A DNA stretch of 64,000 bases from Alphaproteobacteria bacterium (GCA_015062535.1 SUUK01000002.1:286724-350723), one strand, 5' to 3'. Positions 49,111-57,726 are shown, counted from the stretch's first letter. Made by a program: numbers and translations. The notes: generated by a model not told the origin, from the sequence alone.

Positions 49111-49545
49111 TTAGAATGGGCAATTTGGTATCCAACGATTTTCTTTTGCTTTAAGGTAAACCTCTGGCTCAACATCATGCTTTTCAAGGTGTAGCTTAAA
49201 GAGCTCTTTTGCTTTTGGATGATTGAAAATGAGCATCTGCGCTTCTTGTTCTAGCGGTCTTTTGGAGATGTAGTAGAAGAGAAGGTCTTCATACTTTGGG
49301 TTGTCAAGCAAGATGGTTTGGCTGTTGAACTCTAGTTTTAAGAACTTGTGCTCTCCATCAAGGTAATGGTCCAAAAGTTCTTTAGCATCAGGAAGATCCA
49401 AAAGATAAGCTTCTGAAGACAGACGCAGTTCAAAGGTTTGCGCATCAAGGGCTAGTATCAAGATTTTTTTGATACTTTCATCAAACTCAAGGCCGTTTTT
49501 TATCTGATGTAAGATAAAATCAGCAGGGGTGTAGGTTGAACACAT
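49111..49545 (-). CDS. Small protein of ~27-residue helical repeats
   Basis: 144 residues built of about four repeats: 'LSSEAYLLDLPDAKELLDHY', 'FNSQTILLDNPKYEDLLFYY', 'LEQEAQMLIFNHPKAKELF' and a final 'VEPEVYLKAKE'. The pattern '[EQ]A..LL..P.AKELL..Y' is the same as in the 402-residue protein at 35251 but cleaner. No signal peptide or catalytic motif; likely a cytoplasmic binding solenoid. No Shine-Dalgarno before the ATG. The upstream gap to 49747 holds little beyond AT-rich leader sequence. Confidence 0.72.
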   Translation of the reverse strand: MCSTYTPADFILHQIKNGLEFDESIKKILILALDAQTFELRLSSEAYLLDLPDAKELLDHYLDGEHKFLKLEFNSQTILLDNPKYEDLLFYYISKRPLEQEAQMLIFNHPKAKELFKLHLEKHDVEPEVYLKAKENRWIPNCPF

Positions 49546-49747
49546 AAAAATAATTATTTTTTAATTGTTAAACATAAAAGTATTTTCTCTTGTTGTGATA
49601 TTAATTAAAAAATATTTTAAATCAATAGAGTTTTTTTGTCGAATTATACAGAAAGTTGTTGCAAAATAAAAAAAAAGGCGTAAAGTTGGGCGAGAATGTA
49701 ATTCTAAGAATTTAATATTAACATTGTAAATATGGAGAATAAATCAG

Positions 49748-50311
49748 ATGAAACAGTTAGCCGGAGCAATCAGAATCGGTTGGGTTATCGAATATAAAGG
49801 TAAACCATGGACAATTACTAAAGCTCAACACATTAAACCTGGTAAAGGTGGTGCGTTTATGCAAGTTGAAATGAAAGCTGTTGAAGAAGGTACTAAAACT
49901 AATGAACGTTTTAGAACTGAAGATAGCGTAGAAAAGATGATGGTTGAAGATAAAGACTGTCAATTTTTGTTTGAAGACGGTACTGGCTTAACATTTATGG
50001 AATGTGAAACATTTGAACAATTCTCTATGCCAGCAGATATTTTGGGCGACTCTAGACCATTTTTAACAGATGGTATGGTTGTTCGTATTTCTCACATTAA
50101 TGATAGACCTATTTCTGTTCAACTTCCTCAACAAGTTATTTGTACAGTTGTTGAAACAGAACCTGTTATTAAAGGTCAAACAGTTACTTCTTCTTATAAA
50201 CCTGCTATTTTGGATAATGGTGTTAGAATCGGTGTTCCTCCATTTATTGCAACAGGCGAAAAGATTGTTGTTGGCACAGCTGAAGCAAACTATGTAGAAA
50301 GAGCAAAATAA
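49748..50311 (+). CDS. efp: Translation elongation factor P
   Basis: 187 residues, full length with three beta-barrel domains. The modification loop reads KPGKGGAF with Lys33, the residue beta-lysylated by EpmA in many bacteria; the C-terminal EF-P signature region ('PPFIATGEKIVVGTAEANYVERAK') is intact. It rescues ribosomes stalled on polyproline. GGAGAA precedes the ATG. Its stop overlaps the start of the IMPase-family gene by one base (TAATG), a conserved alphaproteobacterial pairing. Confidence 0.97.
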   Translation: MKQLAGAIRIGWVIEYKGKPWTITKAQHIKPGKGGAFMQVEMKAVEEGTKTNERFRTEDSVEKMMVEDKDCQFLFEDGTGLTFMECETFEQFSMPADILGDSRPFLTDGMVVRISHINDRPISVQLPQQVICTVVETEPVIKGQTVTSSYKPAILDNGVRIGVPPFIATGEKIVVGTAEANYVERAK

Positions 50312-51111
50312 TGGCTTATATTTCACCAATGCTTACCAATGTGGTTTCTGCGGTTAAAAAAGTTGCTATTAATCTAAATCGTGATTTTAGTGAGATAGAA
50401 CGTTTGCAGACATCAATTAAGGGAAGTTTAGACTTTACTCGTATTGCATTTGATAAAATGCAAAAAAGTGTAATGGCAGAATTCTCTAAATATGGTGAAG
50501 CATATCCAATTATTTTTGCAGATAAAAATCCTCAAGGTTTGAATTCTTATTTAAGCATTTCTATTATTGATGGATTGGTTAACTTTGCACATGGTAATCC
50601 AGAATTTGCAATAAGTGCAGCTCTTGTTGATAATGGAATAGTTTTATGTGGTGTGATTTATAATCCTGCTCGTGATGAACTATTTTTTGCAGAAAAAGGT
50701 AAGGGTGCTTTTAAAGAAGGTTTTAGAAGCCATGAAAGACTTAGAGTTTCTGCTAAACAAGACTTAGAAGGAGCTTTGATTGCAGTTAAACCAGATGTAA
50801 ATGATAAAGATACTTCTTATAAGCTAATTAATAATGTTATTGGTGCAACCGGTGATGTTAGAGTTAGCGGAGCGGTTGCTTTAGATTTAGCATATGTTGC
50901 AAGTGGTAAACTTGATGGTGTTATTGCTCCAAATGCAATGAGAGCAAGCATAACAGCAGGAGCTTTACTTGTTAAAGAAGCTGGTGGTATGGTGCTTGAT
51001 ATGGACCAAAAAGATACTCGCACAGAAGATATGCAAATGGTTTTAAATAGTGGTAATTTAATGGCGGTAAACTTTAATTTAAGTCAAAAAATTGCTAAGA
51101 TTTTAAAATAG
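50311..51111 (+). CDS. Inositol-monophosphatase-family protein with degraded metal site
   Basis: 266 residues, aligning along its length with SuhB-type enzymes (KGS, then 'GVIYNPARDELFFAEKGKGAF', 'VSGAVALDLAYVASGKLDG', 'LLVKEAGGMVLD'). The metal ligands are mostly gone: the GEE motif is 'ADKNPQG', the IDPxDGT motif is 'SISIIDGLVNF' (Ser84 for Asp, Asp87 kept), and the WDxAAG motif is 'MRASITAG' (Arg211 for Asp). It is probably not a phosphatase. It is translationally coupled to efp by a one-base overlap. SuhB has a non-catalytic role in rRNA transcription in E. coli; a similar role is inference. Confidence 0.88.
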   Translation: MAYISPMLTNVVSAVKKVAINLNRDFSEIERLQTSIKGSLDFTRIAFDKMQKSVMAEFSKYGEAYPIIFADKNPQGLNSYLSISIIDGLVNFAHGNPEFAISAALVDNGIVLCGVIYNPARDELFFAEKGKGAFKEGFRSHERLRVSAKQDLEGALIAVKPDVNDKDTSYKLINNVIGATGDVRVSGAVALDLAYVASGKLDGVIAPNAMRASITAGALLVKEAGGMVLDMDQKDTRTEDMQMVLNSGNLMAVNFNLSQKIAKILK

Positions 51112-51134
51112 TTTAAAAAAAAGAAAAATTATGC

Positions 51135-51163
51135 TTGCATTATATAAAAGTGTAGTGTATAGA
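51135..51163 (+). promoter_or_regulatory. Putative sigma70-type promoter of rpmE
   Basis: TTGCAT (51135-51140), 17-nt spacer, TATAGA (51158-51163), then GGAG and ATG at 51207. Confidence 0.5.
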
Positions 51164-51206
51164 ATTAGGCAAAATTTTGTATGATGCTAAAATATTGGAG
51201 ATAACA

Positions 51207-51437
51207 ATGAAAAAAGGTATTCACCCAGACTATCACAAAATTACTTATGTAATGACAGACGGTAGTGTTAAAGAAGTTAACTCAACTTGGGGTAAAGAAG
51301 GCGATAAAATGACTTTGGAAATCGATCCAAAATCTCATCCAGCATGGACAGGTGTTCACCGTATGGTTGACTCTGGTGGTCAAGTTGGTAAATTTAACGC
51401 TAAGTTTGCTAAGTTCGGTTTGAAATCTGGCAACTAA
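51207..51437 (+). CDS. rpmE: 50S ribosomal protein L31
   Basis: 76 residues from ATG 51207 ([12 protein letters not shown]), preceded by GGAG; an upstream in-frame start at 51177 would add non-conserved residues. Family marks: '[17 protein letters not shown]', '[13 protein letters not shown]', '[10 protein letters not shown]'. The zinc-binding CxxC residues are absent, so it is the zinc-free type. It bridges the ribosomal subunits. Confidence 0.95.
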   Translation: MKKGIHPDYHKITYVMTDGSVKEVNSTWGKEGDKMTLEIDPKSHPAWTGVHRMVDSGGQVGKFNAKFAKFGLKSGN

Positions 51438-51462
51438 GTTAAGAGTTAAAAGAATAAAAATA

Positions 51463-51495
51463 AGACCTGTATGTTAAATACAGGTCTAAATTTTA
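51463..51495 (+). terminator. Intrinsic terminator after rpmE
   Basis: Perfect stem AGACCTGTAT (51463-51472) / ATACAGGTCT (51478-51487), followed by a short T-rich stretch. Confidence 0.75.
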
Positions 51496-51612
51496 ACAAA
51501 AAATAAAAACTGTTGTAGAAAAAATGATATTAGGCTTGTATGTAATACAAATTAAGGTTAGTTTTTAATAAAATAGTTTTTAAGGTTTTTTATTTTAAGA
51601 AAGGATGACGAA

Positions 51613-52494
51613 ATGACAGCACCTTTGATGCCTAAGGCAACAGCCGTATGGTTGGTTGAAAATACAACATTAACATTTAAGCAAATTGCAGATTTTTGTG
51701 AACTTCATGAACTTGAAATTCAAGCAATTGCAGATGGTGATATTGCATATAATATTTTGGGCGTTAGTCCTATTTCTAATGGTCAGTTATCTAGAGAAGA
51801 AATTGCTAGATGTGAAGCTGATGAAAAAGCAAGCTTGGAAGCTTTGCCTTTAGAAAAAAATGTTAAAGAAAGAAATGCTAAAGCTAAAAGAGTTCTTTCT
51901 CCAACACAAAGAGCTGAAAAACCAAATGCTATTTTATGGATTTTGAAGAATTGCCCTGAGGTTATTGATTCTCAAATTTGTAAACTTATTGGTACTACAA
52001 AGCCAACTATTAAATCTATTAGAGAAGGTACTCATAGCAACCAAGCTAACCTTCGTCCTGTAAACCCAATGGCTGTTGGACTTTGCTCTGAAAAAGAATT
52101 AGAAAAAGCTATGCGCATTTCTCAAGAACAAACAGAGTTAAAAGAAAATAAAGGTAAAAAGAAAAAAACAACTAAGGCTAAAAAAGCTCCAAAGGCTAAG
52201 AAAGAAAAAGTAGCTAAGGTTAAAAAAGAAGCTAAAAAGGAGAAAGCTCCAAAGGCTAAGAAAGAAAAAGTGGCTAAGGTTAAAAAAGAAGCTAAAAAGG
52301 AGAAGGCTCCAAAGGCAAAGAAAGAAACTAAAGCTAAAAAAGAGCCAAAGGCTAAGAAAGAAAAAGTAGCTAAGGTTAAAAAAGAAGCTAAAAAGGAGAA
52401 AGCTCCAAAGGCAAAGAAAGAAACTAAAGCTAAAAAAGAGCCAAAAGCAAAAAAAGAAACTAAGGCTAAAAAAGAAACTAAAGCTAAAAAGTAG
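51613..52494 (+). CDS. trcR: DUF1013 regulator TrcR with long lysine-rich tail
   Basis: 293 residues. Residues 1-175 are the DUF1013/TrcR core: 'PLMPKATAVWLVENTTLTFKQI', 'ADFCELHELEIQAIADGD', 'RAEKPNAILWILKNCPEV', 'ICKLIGTTKPTIKSIRE'. That family is typical of Alphaproteobacteria and linked to cell-cycle transcription. From about 176 to 293 an Ala/Lys-rich tail of 20-residue repeats (APKAKKEKVAKVKKEAKKEK) resembles histone H1-like domains and should bind DNA or RNA non-specifically. The tail is well beyond the core family length. SD 'AAGGATGACGAA' precedes the ATG. Confidence 0.88.
   Translation: MTAPLMPKATAVWLVENTTLTFKQIADFCELHELEIQAIADGDIAYNILGVSPISNGQLSREEIARCEADEKASLEALPLEKNVKERNAKAKRVLSPTQRAEKPNAILWILKNCPEVIDSQICKLIGTTKPTIKSIREGTHSNQANLRPVNPMAVGLCSEKELEKAMRISQEQTELKENKGKKKKTTKAKKAPKAKKEKVAKVKKEAKKEKAPKAKKEKVAKVKKEAKKEKAPKAKKETKAKKEPKAKKEKVAKVKKEAKKEKAPKAKKETKAKKEPKAKKETKAKKETKAKK
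52188..52490 (+). repeat. 60-bp coding tandem repeats of the Lys-rich tail
   Basis: The 60-bp unit is exactly periodic at 52188 and 52248, then shorter rearranged units (AKKETKAKKEPK) follow to the stop. Nearly identical copies imply recent slippage, so tail length may vary between strains. Confidence 0.85.
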
Positions 52495-52511
52495 TATTGT
52501 TCTTTTTCATT

Positions 52512-52541
52512 AAAAAGCTCTCCTTATTTGGAGAGCTTTTT
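52512..52541. terminator. Bidirectional intrinsic terminator
   Basis: 12-bp stem AAAAAGCTCTCC (52512-52523) / GGAGAGCTTTTT (52530-52541) between trcR and the convergent TlpA-like gene. Confidence 0.9.
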
Positions 52542-52554
52542 GTTTTATAACAGG

Positions 52555-53079
52555 TTATTTAGCTAGGTTTTGGATTTGTTTATATAGCTTTTTTGAACCC
52601 CAGTTTATTGAACCCTGAATAGTTGCTACTTTTTTGCCTGATTTATCCATTATAACGGTATATGGGGTTGAGCCAATTCCAAGCTTTAGTGATAGTGAAT
52701 TATCGGTGTCACTATAAAATGGAATTGATGGAGCTCCATATTTGGTTAAAAAAGTGCGCTCTGTTTTAAAGTCATCCCATTCTTTGGATGATGATACAAG
52801 CTTTATTGAGATGTTATCGTTTAGGGCTTTTTTATATAATTTTTCAAGGTCTTTCATTTCTTTTAAGCAAGGATAACAACTTTGTGACCAGAATACAAAA
52901 ATTGTTAAATCTGATGAAGTGTCTTGTATTGGTGATGAGTTGTTGTTTTCATCAATAAGTGATACACTTGGCATTGGTACTGGATATTGCAAAACATACA
53001 ATCCTTTGGGATGAGTGTATGAATGTGCTGGGTTTGCAAGTAGAGTTAAAATAAATAAAATTTTACAAAAGAGTTTCAT
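52555..53079 (-). CDS. TlpA-like thioredoxin-fold protein
   Basis: 174 residues: signal peptide (1-20), then a thioredoxin domain with active site SCYPC (Cys68, Cys71) and the cis-proline loop 'GSTPYTVIMDKSG'. TlpA/ResA-type proteins reduce disulfides in the periplasm, often for cytochrome c maturation or protein repair. AGGAAA precedes the ATG. No cytochrome genes are adjacent; quality control of the many disulfides in the Cys-rich autotransporters is a speculative alternative. Confidence 0.85.
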   Translation of the reverse strand: MKLFCKILFILTLLANPAHSYTHPKGLYVLQYPVPMPSVSLIDENNNSSPIQDTSSDLTIFVFWSQSCYPCLKEMKDLEKLYKKALNDNISIKLVSSSKEWDDFKTERTFLTKYGAPSIPFYSDTDNSLSLKLGIGSTPYTVIMDKSGKKVATIQGSINWGSKKLYKQIQNLAK

Positions 53080-53174
53080 TGCTTATTTCCTGTTAATTAC
53101 TTTTAAATCTTTTTTTGTTATTGGTAAAGTTGATATAAGATCAAACTAGGTTTATTCAACATATAGGATAAAAA

Positions 53175-53309
53175 ATGAAATATTTAGTTAAATTTTTAAT
53201 GATTTTTTCAGTATTTTTTTTGATGATGTATGTGAGTGGTTGCGGAAGAATATCTCAAAATGTTCCTATTGAAGGAAGTGGATATCCACATTCATATCCA
53301 AGATATTAA
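53175..53309 (+). CDS. Tiny lipoprotein
   Basis: 44 residues, easily missed. The signal peptide ends in lipobox VSGC (Cys23), leaving a 22-residue mature tail 'GRISQNVPIEGSGYPHSYPRY'. AGGA precedes the ATG. It lies 29 bp upstream of the vWA gene on the same strand with no terminator between, so it may be cotranscribed with the triad. The size and position, but not the sequence, are like small lipoproteins (e.g. LptM-type 'lipoprotein, N-terminal' entries). Function unknown. Confidence 0.6.
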   Translation: MKYLVKFLMIFSVFFLMMYVSGCGRISQNVPIEGSGYPHSYPRY

Positions 53310-53338
53310 ATATTTGATAGTAAAAGAGGACAGAGCTT

Positions 53339-54034
53339 ATGGATAACAATAATAATGATTTTTCTGATGAAATGATTCCTTATGTGGAATTTGCAGAAAA
53401 TGCAAATGAAAGAACCCCTTGTATTTTGGTGCTTGATTGTTCAGGTTCTATGAGAGGTGAACCTATTAAACAATTAAATACAGGTTTAGAGGCATTAGAA
53501 AAAGAATTAAAAGAAGATATTGATGCTAGCTCAAGGGTTCAATTACTTGTTATTAAAGCTTATGGAAAAGATGATGCAGATGTATCTGCAGACTGGGTTG
53601 ATGCAATGAACTTTAGTGCCCCAGTTATGGAAGCAAGTGGCTTATCACCAATTGGTAAAGCTATGGAACTTGCACTTCAAAAAATAGAAGAACAAAAGTG
53701 CTTGTATGACAGCTGTGGTGTTACTTCAAAAAGACCTTGGATATTTTTGATTAGTGATGGTGAGCCAACAGATTATGGTTGGGAACTTGCTGCAGAAAAA
53801 TGTAGAATAGCACAACAAAATAAAAAAGTGGTAGTTCATGCTGTTGGAACTCAAGGTGCAAATTTAGAAAAACTTGCAAAGTTTTCGATTATGGCACCTA
53901 AAAGACTTAGTGGGTTGAAGTTTACCGAATTTTTCTTGTGGTTATCAAGAAGTGTATCTTGTATTTCAAGAGCTGCACCAAATATGCCAGACATTTTAGA
54001 TGATATTGAGGGCTGGCATGAAGAAAACGCTTGA
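53339..54034 (+). CDS. TerY-like vWA domain protein
   Basis: 231 residues, one von Willebrand factor A domain. MIDAS motif DCSGSMRG (Asp33, Ser35, Ser37) is complete; 'LSPIGKAMELAL' supplies the Ser/Thr ligand and 'LISDGEPTD' the late Asp. TerY-like proteins bind a divalent metal and act in tellurite-resistance-associated stress systems. No signal peptide, so cytoplasmic. GAGG lies before the ATG. It overlaps the PP2C gene by 17 bases, so the three genes form one operon. Confidence 0.9.
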   Translation: MDNNNNDFSDEMIPYVEFAENANERTPCILVLDCSGSMRGEPIKQLNTGLEALEKELKEDIDASSRVQLLVIKAYGKDDADVSADWVDAMNFSAPVMEASGLSPIGKAMELALQKIEEQKCLYDSCGVTSKRPWIFLISDGEPTDYGWELAAEKCRIAQQNKKVVVHAVGTQGANLEKLAKFSIMAPKRLSGLKFTEFFLWLSRSVSCISRAAPNMPDILDDIEGWHEENA

Positions 54035-54770
54035 TAGCATTAGGGTTATTGCAACCAAAATTACAGGAAGTCTTCATCTTGCTAAAAATACACCTTGCCA
54101 AGATTTTTATAGTTATGCATGTAGTGGCAATAAATTAGTTGCGGTAGTTAGTGATGGTGCAGGCTCTGCTAAATATGGTAAGATTGGTGCAAAAATTGTT
54201 TGTGAAACTTTGGTAAATGTGCTTATTAATACCCCATATAAAGATGTTGAAACAGGGGTTAAAAAAGCAATAGAAATTGCTCGCTCAAAGCTTATTATTC
54301 ATAGACTTAATAAGAGCAAATCAGAAAAAGAAATATTAAATTTTTCGGCAACTGTTGTTGGGGCTTTTTATCATAAAAACAGGGGAATGTTTTTCCATAT
54401 TGGAGATGGAGCAGGGGTTGCTCTTTATTTAGATGGCAAAGCAATTGATTATACAATATCAAGACCTCATAATGGCAGTTATTCTTGTGAAACATTTTTT
54501 TATACAATGAATAATTGGGAAAAAAATTTGCGATTTACAACAATAGATAAAGCATCTTCGTTGTTTTTGATGACAGATGGTGTTACTGGGTTTGCTTTGA
54601 GTTCTGATATGGCAAGATTAAAGTGTGGTTTTATAGAGCCAATAAATAGTTATTTACAAAAAGAAGAAAATAAAACAAAAGCCTTAAAAGCTCTTAATAA
54701 TACTCTTGATACAGAAAAAGCAAGAAAGCTAAATTCTGATGATAAAACTTTTTTGTGGGTAGGTCTTTGA
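54018..54770 (+). CDS. PP2C-like protein phosphatase
   Basis: 250 residues from ATG 54018, preceded by GAGGG; an earlier in-frame ATG at 54000 has no such site. PP2C metal-binding motifs are present in order: 'CQDF' (Asp29), 'VSDGAGSAKYG' (Asp46), 'LMTDGVTGF' and 'SDDKTFLW'. It removes phosphate from Ser/Thr residues, presumably opposing the downstream kinase. Overlaps vWA by 17 bases and the kinase by one base (TGATG). Confidence 0.9.
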   Translation: MKKTLDSIRVIATKITGSLHLAKNTPCQDFYSYACSGNKLVAVVSDGAGSAKYGKIGAKIVCETLVNVLINTPYKDVETGVKKAIEIARSKLIIHRLNKSKSEKEILNFSATVVGAFYHKNRGMFFHIGDGAGVALYLDGKAIDYTISRPHNGSYSCETFFYTMNNWEKNLRFTTIDKASSLFLMTDGVTGFALSSDMARLKCGFIEPINSYLQKEENKTKALKALNNTLDTEKARKLNSDDKTFLWVGL

Positions 54771-56227
54771 TGAGTGATGATGTTGTAAAACAATATAATG
54801 CGATATACAAAGATAGAAGTTTTGAAAGACTAACTCTTGGCAATCTTTTAAATAAAGGTGGTGCTGCGGGTAAAATTTATGAGATTGTTGGTAAGCCTAA
54901 AAAAGTTGCAAAGATTTTTCATGAAAGACAAAAGAGTAATACGAATCGCCTAAAGCTTGAAGCAATGGTCGTTAATAACCCTAATATTCCAAGTGTTGAG
55001 GCAAAAGGTGTAGAATATGTGCAAATAGCATGGCCAGAGGCTATACTTGAAGATGATGAAGGATATTGTGTTGGTTATTTAATGCCATTTATTGATACAA
55101 ATGCTGCAGTATCTTTAGACCATTTGATGCAAAGTGCAGTTAGAAGCAAACTTGGTTTGAGTGATAAATATGAATATCGAGTAATGGCGGCATATAATGT
55201 GGCGTTGATGGTAGCATCTTTGCATAGATATGGGCACTATATTATTGACTTAAAACCATCAAATGTATCGATATATAAAAAGACAATGACAGTTGCAATG
55301 TTTGACTGTGATGGTTTTTCAATTAGAGGTGAGGAAGCAAGATTTCCTGCAGAATTTGTTAGTGAAGAATATATCTATCCAGAAGGGATGAGTCAAACTC
55401 CTTTTGATATGGGTGAAGAGCAAGACAAATTTGCTTTGGCAGTGATTATTTTTAAGCTTTTAAATAATGGTATTCACCCATTTTCTGGAGTGGTTAAGAA
55501 AAATGCAGATAGCACTCTTTCTATTCAAGAAAGAATTGAAGCAAATCATTATGCTTATGGTATGTGGGGAGATAGCTATCAAGGTCCTCACCCATATAGT
55601 ACTCATACATTTTTACCTCAGTCTACACTAAAATTATTTGACAGAGCTTTTGTTAAAGGTCAGACAAGACCAACAGCAGAAGAATGGCAAGCAGAATTAG
55701 ACTTTTTATTAAAGAATGCTAAGAGATGTAAGAAGAATCCAAATCACGTTTATTTTACAAATAAAGGATGCGGATTGTGTGTTGCAGATGAAAAATTAAA
55801 AGTAAACTTAAAAAGCATTCAGGAGAAAAAAGCTGAGCCTAAAAAAATTAGAGGTTTTGAAGTAAATAAATTATCTTTAGAAAACTTAGAAAAAGATAAA
55901 TTACAACATTTTTTGAATGAGAAAAAAGCAAGACAGATTACTTATTTTTCGATAATGTTTTATAGTATATTTATGACATTTTGGCCAAGAATTATGTATG
56001 GGCTAAAAGATGACTTAAAACAAATAGGAGTTTCGATTCAGCTAATTGTGTATATCTTGTTTCTTCAGTTGCTTCATTTTGTGGTTAAAAGATTTAAGAG
56101 AGTTTTGGTTAAAAGGGTGGGAAGTCTTACAATAAGTGCCCTTATTACATATACTTATTGTTGCATTATAGTTGCTATTTGTCTTGGAAATGATATTGAG
56201 TGGTCAAGGTTGTTTAGACCATTCTAG
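54770..56227 (+). CDS. Membrane-anchored Ser/Thr kinase-like protein with zinc motif
   Basis: 485 residues from ATG 54770 (overlapping the PP2C stop, with GGTAGG upstream); a GTG at 54755 is less likely. Kinase domain about 18-315: Lys48 in 'KVAKIF', catalytic loop 'IIDLKPSN' with Asp160 (HRD replaced by IID), and 'FDCDG' (179-182) for DFG. Then a four-ligand zinc motif (Cys320, His326, Cys334, Cys337), a linker, and three membrane segments (about 390-410, 420-440, 452-472). This matches the kinase of the TerY-P triad. Single operon with vWA and PP2C. Confidence 0.88.
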   Translation: MSDDVVKQYNAIYKDRSFERLTLGNLLNKGGAAGKIYEIVGKPKKVAKIFHERQKSNTNRLKLEAMVVNNPNIPSVEAKGVEYVQIAWPEAILEDDEGYCVGYLMPFIDTNAAVSLDHLMQSAVRSKLGLSDKYEYRVMAAYNVALMVASLHRYGHYIIDLKPSNVSIYKKTMTVAMFDCDGFSIRGEEARFPAEFVSEEYIYPEGMSQTPFDMGEEQDKFALAVIIFKLLNNGIHPFSGVVKKNADSTLSIQERIEANHYAYGMWGDSYQGPHPYSTHTFLPQSTLKLFDRAFVKGQTRPTAEEWQAELDFLLKNAKRCKKNPNHVYFTNKGCGLCVADEKLKVNLKSIQEKKAEPKKIRGFEVNKLSLENLEKDKLQHFLNEKKARQITYFSIMFYSIFMTFWPRIMYGLKDDLKQIGVSIQLIVYILFLQLLHFVVKRFKRVLVKRVGSLTISALITYTYCCIIVAICLGNDIEWSRLFRPF

Positions 56228-56334
56228 TTAATAGTATCCTTAAGGAAACTATGGGCGATAAAAGTACCTACTTTTCAATTAAAAAAAATATGCTATAAAT
56301 ATTCTATTATTGATTTTTAGGTGAGGAAAAAATA

Positions 56335-57726
56335 GTGATTAATTTAGAAAATATCGTTATTTCTGGTAAAGAAGTTTGCCCAATTATTGAGGGTGGAAAA
56401 GGTATTAATGCAACAAATGGTACAAGCAGTGGTCATTTTGCAAAAGAAGGCTGTGTTGGTACTATTTCACTTGTTAGTGCGGATTATTATGATGAAAATG
56501 GTAATCCAGTTTTGGAACGTTCAAATCGATTAAAACGTCAAGAGCGTCATGAAGATTTGATTAAAGGCGCTATTAAAGGTGGTATTAAACAAGCAGAAAT
56601 CGCGCATGAAATTGCAGGAAATAATGGTCGTATTCACGTTAATGAATTATGGGAATTAACTGATTCTGAAACTGTTATTAGAGAAGTTTTAAAAGGTGCA
56701 AAAGGGCTTATCCATGGTGTGACATGTGGCGCAGGTCTTCCTTATAAATTAGGTGAAATTGCATCAGAAAATGGTGTTTACTATTATCCTATTGTTTCTT
56801 CTTCTAGAGCTTTGATGATTTTATGGAAGAGGGCATATTCTAAGTATAGTGAGTTTTTGGGTGGTGTTGTATATGAAGACCCATGGCTTGCCGGTGGTCA
56901 TAATGGCTTGTCTAATGCAGAAAATCCAAATGAACCACAAGATCCTTATGATAGAATAAAAGACTTAAGAGCCACAATGAATAAACTTGGTTTAGAAAAT
57001 ATTCCAGTTATTATTGCAGGTGGTGTATGGTGCTTAAAAGAATGGGAAAAATATATTGGTAATCCTGAAATTGGTAAAGTTGCTTTTCAATTTGGTACTC
57101 GTCCTATGATTACAAAAGAAAGTCCAATTAGTCCAGCGTGGCAAAAGGTTATGATGAATGCAAAACCTGGTGATGTTGCGCTACAACTCTTTAGTCCAAC
57201 TGGTTTTTATTCTTCAGCTATTAAGAATAAATTTTTACTTCGCTTGATGGAAAGAAAAGAGGGCGAAATTAAATTTGTAAGAGAAAAAACTGAAGAGTAT
57301 GATACAGAACTTGCACTTAGCCCTGTTAAGGCTGTTTATATTAAAAGAGATGATTTAGTAAAAGCTAATAATCAAATGGCAAAAGGATATACTGTTATCC
57401 AAGAAACTCCAGACGAAACAGTGGTATTTTTAAGCCCTAATGAATGGAGTCAAATGAAAGAAGATAGAGTTAAATGTATGGGATGTTTATCTCAATGTCA
57501 ATTTTCTTCTTGGTCTGGTGCAACAGGTACAACAGGCAAAATTCCTGACCCTAGAACTTATTGTATTCATAAAACATTAGTTGATATTGGTCATGGTGGC
57601 AATGTTGATGACAATTTGTTGTTTGCAGGTCATCAAGTTTATAGATTTGCAAGTGATCCGTTGTATGCAAATGGCTATGTGCCAACAACAAAAGAGCTTA
57701 TTGAAGCTATTAAAGCTGGAAGATAA
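56335..57726 (+). CDS. Nitronate-monooxygenase-like FMN protein
   Basis: 463 residues, TIM-barrel 2-nitropropane dioxygenase family: 'IIEGGKGINATNGTSSG', 'GLIHGVTCGAGLPYKLGE', 'PVIIAGGVWCLKEWEKYI' and 'FQFGTRPMITKESP'. The C-terminal part adds a Cys cluster (CMGCLSQC, then TYCIHK) of unknown role, perhaps a metal site. The start is GTG at 56335 with GAGGAAA upstream. True substrates of this subgroup are unknown; it is conserved in many Alphaproteobacteria. Confidence 0.85.
   Translation: MINLENIVISGKEVCPIIEGGKGINATNGTSSGHFAKEGCVGTISLVSADYYDENGNPVLERSNRLKRQERHEDLIKGAIKGGIKQAEIAHEIAGNNGRIHVNELWELTDSETVIREVLKGAKGLIHGVTCGAGLPYKLGEIASENGVYYYPIVSSSRALMILWKRAYSKYSEFLGGVVYEDPWLAGGHNGLSNAENPNEPQDPYDRIKDLRATMNKLGLENIPVIIAGGVWCLKEWEKYIGNPEIGKVAFQFGTRPMITKESPISPAWQKVMMNAKPGDVALQLFSPTGFYSSAIKNKFLLRLMERKEGEIKFVREKTEEYDTELALSPVKAVYIKRDDLVKANNQMAKGYTVIQETPDETVVFLSPNEWSQMKEDRVKCMGCLSQCQFSSWSGATGTTGKIPDPRTYCIHKTLVDIGHGGNVDDNLLFAGHQVYRFASDPLYANGYVPTTKELIEAIKAGR

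Noticed and set aside
54000..54017. Earlier ATG as start of the PP2C gene
   Set aside because: No Shine-Dalgarno at that position, while GAGGG fits ATG 54018.
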